Assembly: GCA_031266415.1 (NCBI GenBank)
Contig: JAISBB010000001.1
Coordinates: 62,001 to 126,000, forward strand
Reading direction: 5' to 3'
Length of the DNA stretch: 64,000 nt
From: Oscillospiraceae bacterium
Lineage (GTDB): Bacteria > Bacillota > Clostridia > Oscillospirales > Ruminococcaceae
Shown here: piece by piece, positions 21,675 to 29,318 of the stretch
Layout: every line of letters begins with the position of its first letter
How positions within the stretch are numbered: the stretch's first letter is position 1
Made by a program: the position numbers and the translations under genes
Notes under the pieces: model-generated
What the model was told of the DNA's origin: nothing
What the model saw: only the letters and a program-made list of their open reading frames with translations
The model's database searches: none

Positions 21675-22187
21675 TCACACTTTCAAGAACTTACTCACAG
21701 GCGAAATTTCGTGCACACAAAGCCCCACTTTAGTAATAATTTCTCTCTCTTTTTCTCTCATAATGTCGGCTTCTTTTATGCTTCGTTCGTGGTCATAACC
21801 CAAAATATGCAAAACTCCATGCACAGTTAAGAACCCTATTTCTCTCTCAAATGAATGATTATAAACATCAGCTTGCATTTTTGCCATTTCTATAGATATG
21901 ACAACATCTCCCAACATGGTGCAACCTGTTTCAAGATTTTTTTCATAAACCCCTCCCTCTCCCAAGGGGAAAGCAAGAACATCTGTTGGCAAATCAATGT
22001 TACGATATTCTCTATTAAGTTCTTGTATCTGCACGTCGTTAAGGAAAGTTACGCTAAGTTCTGCTGGTGGCTTTACTTGCTCTTCTCTTAAAACTGCATT
22101 GCAACATCTTCTGATTAGTAATTGCAAACCTGTGGGAATTTTAATTCGTTTTTGTTTATTTGCTACGATTATTTTATACACTCTCAC
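21675..22187 (-). CDS. ybeY: rRNA maturation RNase YbeY
   Basis: HGVLHILGYDHE zinc motif; adjacent to era. Confidence 0.94.
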   Translation of the reverse strand: MRVYKIIVANKQKRIKIPTGLQLLIRRCCNAVLREEQVKPPAELSVTFLNDVQIQELNREYRNIDLPTDVLAFPLGEGGVYEKNLETGCTMLGDVVISIEMAKMQADVYNHSFEREIGFLTVHGVLHILGYDHERSIKEADIMREKEREIITKVGLCVHEISPVSKFLKV

Positions 22188-22245
22188 TTGCTAAATCCCT
22201 CCATAAAAAAGTAGAAACATTAAAAAAACCCACCAAAAACCACAA

Positions 22246-22322
22246 TGGTCCGAGTGGCGGGATTCGAACCCACGACCTCTAGAACCCCATTCTAGCGCGC
22301 TACCAAACTGTGCCACACCCGG
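22246..22322 (-). tRNA. tRNA-Pro (GGG anticodon)
   Basis: CCGGGTG/CACTCGG acceptor, anticodon stem CTAGA, GGG, GTGGGTTCGAATCCCGC T-arm, encoded CCA. Confidence 0.92.
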
Positions 22323-22346
22323 ATTTTAACAGACGCCAAATTTTAT

Positions 22347-22422
22347 TGGAGCTGATGAGCAGATTCGAACTGCCGACCTCTTCCTTACCAAGGAAGTGCT
22401 CTGCCTGCTGAGCTACATCAGC
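22347..22422 (-). tRNA. tRNA-Thr (GGT anticodon)
   Basis: GCTGATG/CATCAGC acceptor, CTTCC-TTGGTAA-GGAAG anticodon arm, GGCAGTTCGAATCTGCT T-arm, encoded CCA. Confidence 0.92.
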
Positions 22423-22761
22423 ACGGCCCTCTTTTACAACCTCAACGATTATACACTATCTTCTAAATAAATACAACTATCTAAGATTAATTTAAAAAAT
22501 TCTGCCCCGCTCCAAAAAATTAGCACAAAATCCGATTTTTAATGTAAATTCGGTCTGCAATTTTCATAATAAACCTCATTCACTAAATAAAAATCAATTC
22601 ATCATTAGTCTCTTTATAATTTAATATCTTCCTACAGCAGGTAGTCTAACACTCAATTTTGGTTTTAGTCAATAATAAACCATGTCGACTTCGACTTATT
22701 TAGTTAAAATTTCACACCTTTTGTATGTTTTTTTATTGAATGAATTCCCCAATCACACAAA

Positions 22762-25230
22762 TCAAGCAGCCAATTTTTCTCCAGGTTTTAAATCTAAGTG
22801 TTTTATAATAAATTTTCTTAATAAAGTGTAAAAATCTAGCAAATTTTTTGAATGACTAAACCCATGACCTTCGTTTTCCCGGACCATGTAAATTACATCT
22901 GCATTTCTATTCCACAAACTCTTCCAAACCCTATCTGATTCATCTCTTTTAACTCTAGTGTCATTAGCACCGTGCACTAATAAAAGTGGCTTGGTTATAT
23001 TATCCAAATGATAATATGGAGAGACCGCTTTTAATTCGTTTGCATCTTTCACGGGATCTCCAATATGGAAATTATCTGCTGAACGTCCGTATAGCCAATC
23101 ATCTTTAAAATTTGAGAGATGGGAAACAATATCAGAAATGCCGCATTTATCAACACCACAAGCATAAAGATTTGGCGTGAAAGCAAGGCCCCAAAGCACA
23201 GAAAATCCCCCAAACGAGGCCCCATAAATACAAATGCGATCTTTATTTGCAACTCCTTTTTTAATAAGCCATTTTGTACCATCTACAATATCATATTGCA
23301 TTGTTGTACCCCATTGCTTATTTCCTAAATTCATAAATTTATGACCACGTCCAGTTGAACCTCTGAAATTTATTTGAAAAACAGCACAGCCCAATCTTCT
23401 AAAAAATTCTGATAGACTCGAAGTTACCCACATATCACAACTTTGTGGTCCACCATGCACCATAACTACTGTTGGCAGATTTTCTGGCGCTTTTCCGCTT
23501 GGCAAACTTAAATAACCCTCTATTTTTATTCCGTCACGGGCTACATATGAAATTGGTATCATTTGCGTACAAAAAATCCAATTGGTCAAATATTTGTCGT
23601 CTTTTTCTTCTTCCGTGGCATCAACATACCACAAATTCCCAGTTACATGATCATAACCATATTTTGCACCGTTTCCACATGGCAATTCTCTTTGCAGTGT
23701 ATATATTTCTAAATCACTAGAAATGTCCAAAACTCTAACTTCGCTAAAACCCAATTTTTCTTTCACGGTATTCAATGCATTTTGAACTTTTGGCACTAAT
23801 CCTGCAGATTTAAAAGTTTTGGCATAATATTGCACAACTAACGGCACACCTGTTCCAAAATCACAAACTATTTTTCCGTAATCCACGTTCAAACCAGCAT
23901 CAAGAGTATCATAGTTGAAATCTTCAAATAGCACCTTTAATTTCCCTGTACGCAAATCCAAAGCCACTGGACAAATTGTTTGCGTGCTATTGTCAGAAAG
24001 CCCATATAATTTTAAACCATCTTCACTCACAAACAGCGGAATAAATCGGCGCCAATGATTTGTTTTAAAAATCAAGTCTTCGGCATACGTTTCTCTATCC
24101 TGCATATATACTTTTGCATTTTCCCCATGATTGCCTTCGTCAATTACCTTAATACGATTAGCACTGTCACCTGGGATACTTAAGTAAAATGGTAAAAATT
24201 TCTCACTGGGAATTTCATCCGGGATCATTTCCCCAGATTCAACATCAATTGCGTCGTAAACATACGCACGCACTGCTTTGTCGTAATGGGAAACACACAT
24301 GTAATACATGTCACCTTTCCACAGCTGCCCCTCAAAATGATAGCTACATTTTTTCGGAGTTGGTGTAAGATCTTTTTCCCTCTTTCCATTAAATCTAGAC
24401 ATCCAAATATGGTTACACTCATCATAACCATCATCTCTCACATAAAACAAATAGTTACCATTGTCGCCCCATATCACACGAGTAACATCCGAAGTAGTTG
24501 CGCTAGAAACCCTCCTTATTGACTTCGTAATAGAATTATAAACAAAAACATTAAAAACCCCTGACCATTCCGCCAAAAAAGCACCATATTTTCCATCAGG
24601 TGACCAAGTGTAATCACTTTTTTCTTTAGGAACAAAAACTAATTCCTGCAATGGCAGTTCCAGATCTGTTGTTAAACTAAAATACTTAGCTCTTTCATTC
24701 CTTATTTCTTCGAAAATATTTATCGCAACACTCCAACTAAATATATCTGTGATTTTTTTTGTTTCTGGAATACTCCCATTGTGCTGAAACCACCAAAACC
24801 AGTTTTCAATATTCACATCAACACAAAGTCTCGTCATTTTAAACAAAAATTCTATTGCGTCTCCCAATGAAACATTTTTATCAGGGGAGGCAAATGAAGA
24901 AAGTCCATCAAGTAACCCTCTCTCTTCTGCCTGTCTCAAAGGAGAAACAGCGTCTTCAAACGCAAATAAAAACGTACTCATTGCTAAAAAACTAGGCCAT
25001 TTAACAACCTTTGTAAGATACTCTTTTTCTATTTTCTTGTTTTTGCTTAAGAGTTCATATGACCTGGTTTTTTCTGGAACTTGAATATGTGTAATTGCAT
25101 CAATTTCTTCTGCCGCCACAAAACCAACCAGCAACTGGAAAACTAATAACAAAGATAAAGTTAAACCTAAAGACGCCTTTTTCAACATTCGCATCAATTC
25201 ATCACCTCTCATCACCTCGCAAAACCTCAC
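22762..25230 (-). CDS. Secreted S9 family (prolyl oligopeptidase-like) serine peptidase with large N-terminal extension
   Basis: Signal peptide MRMLKKASLGLTLSLLLVFQLLVGFVAAEE; catalytic GASFGG, LLVHGANDTRV, EGHGF; beta-propeller-like middle (YTWSPDGKYGAF). Confidence 0.88.
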   Translation of the reverse strand: MRFCEVMRGDELMRMLKKASLGLTLSLLLVFQLLVGFVAAEEIDAITHIQVPEKTRSYELLSKNKKIEKEYLTKVVKWPSFLAMSTFLFAFEDAVSPLRQAEERGLLDGLSSFASPDKNVSLGDAIEFLFKMTRLCVDVNIENWFWWFQHNGSIPETKKITDIFSWSVAINIFEEIRNERAKYFSLTTDLELPLQELVFVPKEKSDYTWSPDGKYGAFLAEWSGVFNVFVYNSITKSIRRVSSATTSDVTRVIWGDNGNYLFYVRDDGYDECNHIWMSRFNGKREKDLTPTPKKCSYHFEGQLWKGDMYYMCVSHYDKAVRAYVYDAIDVESGEMIPDEIPSEKFLPFYLSIPGDSANRIKVIDEGNHGENAKVYMQDRETYAEDLIFKTNHWRRFIPLFVSEDGLKLYGLSDNSTQTICPVALDLRTGKLKVLFEDFNYDTLDAGLNVDYGKIVCDFGTGVPLVVQYYAKTFKSAGLVPKVQNALNTVKEKLGFSEVRVLDISSDLEIYTLQRELPCGNGAKYGYDHVTGNLWYVDATEEEKDDKYLTNWIFCTQMIPISYVARDGIKIEGYLSLPSGKAPENLPTVVMVHGGPQSCDMWVTSSLSEFFRRLGCAVFQINFRGSTGRGHKFMNLGNKQWGTTMQYDIVDGTKWLIKKGVANKDRICIYGASFGGFSVLWGLAFTPNLYACGVDKCGISDIVSHLSNFKDDWLYGRSADNFHIGDPVKDANELKAVSPYYHLDNITKPLLLVHGANDTRVKRDESDRVWKSLWNRNADVIYMVRENEGHGFSHSKNLLDFYTLLRKFIIKHLDLKPGEKLAA

Positions 25231-25264
25231 ACTTAAATTTATGTATAATTATATCATATTTTAG

Positions 25265-25314
25265 ATAAAAATGTGCGCCTATAAGAAAATCTTAGCTATC
25301 ACGCACATTTTTAT
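25265..25314. promoter_or_regulatory. 13-bp perfect inverted repeat (hairpin/terminator-like or operator)
   Basis: ATAAAAATGTGCG (25265-25277) / CGCACATTTTTAT (25302-25314) between divergent S9 peptidase and infC. Confidence 0.6.
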
Positions 25315-25405
25315 TTGTTAATTATACTGAGTTTTTCATTAAATATTAATAAATTACTTAGAGCACCCAATAAGCGCTGCAAAATTGAAAAATAGACCAA
25401 CACCC

Positions 25406-25434
25406 TTGACATCTGCAAATCCATATGCTAGAAT
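25406..25434 (+). promoter_or_regulatory. Promoter of infC-rpmI-rplT
   Basis: TTGACA - 17 nt - TAGAAT. Confidence 0.75.
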
Positions 25435-25440
25435 CAAAGG

Positions 25441-25626
25441 CAAAAGCGATAAGAGAAAATTCGGTTCTCACCTTCAGATGTAGGAGCATTTGCTTTCGAG
25501 CGGAGGTCGTTTCAAGGGGCTTTTGTTCTTAATTTTGCTTTGAAAAATTTGAAAGAGTGTGAACCAGTAAGTTGGAGTTCACACTCTTCTTGTTGTTAAA
25601 GTTGATTCAGCCGGAGGTGTTTAAAT
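25441..25626 (+). promoter_or_regulatory. Structured 5' leader of infC operon (putative L20-type/attenuator leader)
   Basis: About 186-nt untranslated leader with a perfect 12-bp hairpin AAGAGTGTGAAC (25553-25564)/GTTCACACTCTT (25577-25588) plus smaller helices. Confidence 0.6.
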
Positions 25627-26139
25627 ATTAGCACAAAGAATTTGCAGATAAATGGAGAAATAAAAGATGAAAAAATTAGGCTTGTTGGCTTTAAAGACTT
25701 AGAAGATTCTGTTATACCAACAGCAAAAGCAATGGAACTGGCAGAAAAAAACAACTTAGACCTCGTTAAAATCGCACCCAATGCAACCCCGCCAGTTTGC
25801 CGCATAATAGATTACGGCAAGTTTTGCTTTGAGCAAACCAAAAAAGAACGTGAGTCAAAGAAGAAGCAAAAAACTGTAGAAGTGAAAGAAATTCGGCTTT
25901 CACTGAGTATAGATGCAAGTGATTTAATAACAAAAGTAAAAAACGCAATAAAATTTTTAAAAGCCGGCAACAAAGTCAAAGTCAGCATTAGATTCCGCGG
26001 CCGTGAAGTTGTACACACAAAACTGGGAGAGAATCTTTTGCAGCAGTTCGCAGAAAAATGCAGCGAACATGGTGCCCCAGAACGGGTACCAAAAGCAGAA
26101 GGCCGCAGCATAATTATGTTTCTTTCGGGCAAGCGCTGA
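25627..26139 (+). CDS. infC: Translation initiation factor IF-3, AUU start codon
   Basis: SD GGAGGT at 25613-25618, 8-nt spacer, ATT AGC ACA AAG AAT TTG = (M)STKNLQINGEIKDEKIRLVG...; the ORF track begins at internal TTG 25642. Confidence 0.92.
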   Translation: MSTKNLQINGEIKDEKIRLVGFKDLEDSVIPTAKAMELAEKNNLDLVKIAPNATPPVCRIIDYGKFCFEQTKKERESKKKQKTVEVKEIRLSLSIDASDLITKVKNAIKFLKAGNKVKVSIRFRGREVVHTKLGENLLQQFAEKCSEHGAPERVPKAEGRSIIMFLSGKR

Positions 26140-26159
26140 AAATGAAAGGGTGTTTTTAA

Positions 26160-26363
26160 TTGACTTATAAAATCAAAACAAACAAAAGCGCAAAAAAACG
26201 ATTTAAATTTTCAAAAACAGGGAAAATAAAACGAGTTTCCGCAAATCGCGGGCACCTATTAACAAAAAGAACCAGCAAGCGCAAACGACATTTAAGGAAG
26301 GCAACATATGCAGATAAAACCAACGTTAAAGCAATTAAGCTGTTAATTCCATATGGGAACTAA
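26160..26363 (+). CDS. rpmI: 50S ribosomal protein L35 (TTG start)
   Basis: MTYKIKTNKSAKKRFKFSKTGKIKRVSANRGHLLTKRTSKRKRHLRK. Confidence 0.95.
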   Translation: MTYKIKTNKSAKKRFKFSKTGKIKRVSANRGHLLTKRTSKRKRHLRKATYADKTNVKAIKLLIPYGN

Positions 26364-26394
26364 CAACCAAGAAGTTTTATTTGGAGGGTAAAAA

Positions 26395-26757
26395 ATGGCG
26401 CGAATAAAAACTGGCATATTATCGCACAAAAGAAGAAAAAAAATCCTAAAACTTTCCAAAGGTTATTACGGCGCAAAAAGTAAACAATTTAGAACGGCCA
26501 AGCAAACTGTAATGAGAGCGGGACTTCACGCATATATTGGTAGAAAAAATAAAAAACGCGATTTTAGGCGCCTTTGGATTTTGCGGATTTCAGCAGCTTG
26601 CAAATTAAACAACACTAATTACTCCAGATTCATAAATGGACTAAAAAAATCCGGCACAGAACTTAACCGCAAAATGCTCTCTGAGATTGCTGTTGCTGAC
26701 CCCCAAGGGTTCTTGCAATTAGTTGAAAAATCAAAAACAGGAGCGCAAAATCCGTGA
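26395..26757 (+). CDS. rplT: 50S ribosomal protein L20
   Basis: RRKKILKLSKGYYGAKSKQFRTAKQTVMRAGLHAYIGRKNKKRDFRRLWILRISAAC. Confidence 0.96.
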   Translation: MARIKTGILSHKRRKKILKLSKGYYGAKSKQFRTAKQTVMRAGLHAYIGRKNKKRDFRRLWILRISAACKLNNTNYSRFINGLKKSGTELNRKMLSEIAVADPQGFLQLVEKSKTGAQNP

Positions 26758-26764
26758 CAAAACG

Positions 26765-26799
26765 AAACCCTTTGAGATTATTAACTCAGAGGGTTTTTT
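26765..26799 (+). terminator. Rho-independent terminator of infC operon
   Basis: AAACCCTTTGAG-attattaa-CTCAGAGGGTTTTTT. Confidence 0.85.
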
Positions 26800-26815
26800 A
26801 CAATTAGTTGAAAAA

Positions 26816-27247
26816 TCAATCGCCAGCATCATACAGGCTGCGGATTTGTGACAAATCTCTTTCGATTTCAGATTCCGACAAACATTTAGCCTCGCGAAGT
26901 TTGTTGTAGCCATCTAATGCAAATATAAGTCGGCGAATGTTCGGAGCCTTTGAAACTGCAGAAAAAATCCAAGCACGCGCTTCTTCTGTTTGGTTTTGTT
27001 TTAATAAATCAAGTAGCTTTAATTCTAAAAATTTCTCATGCATTGGGTCAGAGGCTTCTTTTTCATCTTCATATTTCTTAAAGATTTTTTTTATCGCTTC
27101 GGAACCAAAAATCACAGCTGCTATGGTTTTGCACAAAGCTTCAATTTGGGCCTCTAAGTAATCATGCTTAAGCACACACATCATCTCCCTTACATCTATC
27201 ACCAGCATGTGAGAACTAAAAAGCATCTCACATATTTCGGTAACCAT
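26816..27247 (-). CDS. Hypothetical helical protein (possibly DUF6483-like)
   Basis: Intact 143-aa ORF, codirectional with the next gene; family resemblance from memory only. Confidence 0.5.
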   Translation of the reverse strand: MVTEICEMLFSSHMLVIDVREMMCVLKHDYLEAQIEALCKTIAAVIFGSEAIKKIFKKYEDEKEASDPMHEKFLELKLLDLLKQNQTEEARAWIFSAVSKAPNIRRLIFALDGYNKLREAKCLSESEIERDLSQIRSLYDAGD

Positions 27248-27908
27248 TCATTATATTTTTAAAAATCTGGCCTGTTGTTGGTGGGGTCCAAGAAATGGCA
27301 TCAGCACCAGCTTCAATTGTTGCCAAAATTGTTTCTTTGGTCGGTCCACCTGTTGCCACAACAGCGGCATGTGGAAATTTCAACTTGATTTTTGCAACAA
27401 TCTGTGGCGTTTTTTCTGCAGCAGAAACGTTCAAAATAGAAACATGCGACTCCAGTCGTTTTGCAACCTCATTCATATCTTCAACGCAAATTGTCACAAT
27501 TATGGGGATATCAATTATATTGTGAATTTCAAAAAGAACATCGTTTTCAATTGGTGCATTTAAAACAACACCACGTGCACCTTGATATTCCGCCTGCATT
27601 GCCATGTTCACTGCTCGCTGCCCCTTTGTTGTGCCGCCACCAACACCCATAAAAATTGGGATATCTGCTGCCATCATTATAGCTTGTGTAATAATTGGTT
27701 GCGCAGGAAATGGGTAAACAGCAATCACAGCATCTGCATTGACATTTCTTATTATTGCAATGTCTGTTGAAAAAACAACCGCACGAATCAACTTCCCGAA
27801 AATTTTAATGCCACAAACTTGCTCAATTTCTTCTGGAACTTTGATCATGCGGTTCTCTAACTTTCCATTTATCTCTGGGACCATGCTTGTTCCTTTCTTT
27901 ATGACCAA
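27228..27908 (-). CDS. Putative TIM-barrel 'hydrolase'-annotated conserved protein
   Basis: FMGVGGGTTKGQRAVNMAMQAEYQGARGVVLNAPI..., VATGGPTKETILATIEAGADAISWTPPTTG. Confidence 0.6.
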   Translation of the reverse strand: MVIKKGTSMVPEINGKLENRMIKVPEEIEQVCGIKIFGKLIRAVVFSTDIAIIRNVNADAVIAVYPFPAQPIITQAIMMAADIPIFMGVGGGTTKGQRAVNMAMQAEYQGARGVVLNAPIENDVLFEIHNIIDIPIIVTICVEDMNEVAKRLESHVSILNVSAAEKTPQIVAKIKLKFPHAAVVATGGPTKETILATIEAGADAISWTPPTTGQIFKNIMNGYRNM

Positions 27909-27992
27909 CTTTCAATTTCACATTAACTTATATCTATTTTAACACAAATCCAGCGCTATATATCACAAACTTCAATTAAAGATCGAAATAAT

Positions 27993-29102
27993 TTAAGAAA
28001 ATTGAACTTTAATAATCGAATACCTATCCGCAGCTTGATTAATTGTTGGGCTATGCAAAACAAGCTGATCACGTTCGCTTAAATTAAAAGGTAGTGTAAT
28101 TTTCACAATTGTCCCCAAATTTTTTTCTGAATTTAACCACAATTCTCCGCTGTGAAGATCAACAATATATTTCACCAGTGCTAAACCCAACCCTTGAGAA
28201 TATGGCCGATTAAAACTACCAGCATAATACACCGTTGTTGCTTTCCGCAACGTTTCTTGGTCCATTCCCATTCCAAAATCTTGAACAGAAATGCAAAAAT
28301 TTTCTTGATCTGAATCAACTGCAACAGTCACAATAACTTGGTTGCCCTCACGCGTATATATACAAGAATTTAAAATAACATTAACCAACGCCAATGTTAT
28401 TTTCTCTGCGTCGATAGCGGCAAAAAAACGCTCTTCTGGTGATGGGGCAACAAAAGATATTTCGGCACCTTTAGACTGAACTAATTCTGAACACGCAGAA
28501 ACAATGGATTTAATAAACTCATTAACCTCAACAATTCGAAGTTCAAGTTCATGCAACCCCGCGCTATATTTTGCAATGTCAAGAAAATTAGCAAAATTTC
28601 GAAGGATTTGCATACAACTGTGATTAATTTCATGTACTTGTTCGCAAATACTTTTTTTATTTACTTTAGACACACTGTTTAATTGTTCTTCAATAGCATC
28701 TGTAATATTTACGATTTTACTTACTGGCGCACGAAACTGGAAAGAAAATGCCCGCAAAATATCACCAATGTTGTTGTCAAGAATACTAATAACATCATCT
28801 GGGATCACAAATTCAAGCATGTGAAAAGTTTTTTCTTGGTCTGAAATTGGGAAAATTTTAATTTTGAAATTAATGGCAGTAGCTGGAACATAACATTCTA
28901 CTGTGTGCACACCACCTAATGCAACATTTTCTTTAATTAAATTGCCCCAAACAGGGATTGTGACACCTTTTTTTTGCTTAAATATATTCTGGTAACGCCG
29001 ATTTAGCCACAATATCTGGAGATGAGAGTCTATTAGCACTGCTGCATTGTAAAGATCGAAACCTATTAAATTTAAACTAGCTTCTAATTCCTTTGTGATC
29101 AT
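27993..29102 (-). CDS. Sensor histidine kinase-like protein lacking canonical H-box His
   Basis: HATPase_c N box (VNVILNS), G1 (DFGMGM), G2 (GLGLALV); H-box region reads AFSFQFRAPVSKI. Confidence 0.8.
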   Translation of the reverse strand: MITKELEASLNLIGFDLYNAAVLIDSHLQILWLNRRYQNIFKQKKGVTIPVWGNLIKENVALGGVHTVECYVPATAINFKIKIFPISDQEKTFHMLEFVIPDDVISILDNNIGDILRAFSFQFRAPVSKIVNITDAIEEQLNSVSKVNKKSICEQVHEINHSCMQILRNFANFLDIAKYSAGLHELELRIVEVNEFIKSIVSACSELVQSKGAEISFVAPSPEERFFAAIDAEKITLALVNVILNSCIYTREGNQVIVTVAVDSDQENFCISVQDFGMGMDQETLRKATTVYYAGSFNRPYSQGLGLALVKYIVDLHSGELWLNSEKNLGTIVKITLPFNLSERDQLVLHSPTINQAADRYSIIKVQFS

Positions 29103-29318
29103 TACATCTATCGTTCCTTTTCTATTATGTCTTTAAAAGCTCAGATGCACATATTGATATTACTATATTTTTACAAACTCGTCAAATACAACTTAAATTC
29201 AGAAATTTTCAACCGATATTTTTATAATATGATTTACATTTTTTACAATTCTTTGGGGAATTTACCTTTTGTTGGTGGATATAAAACTGTGATACAATGT
29301 TGAAGGCAACAGCGGAAA

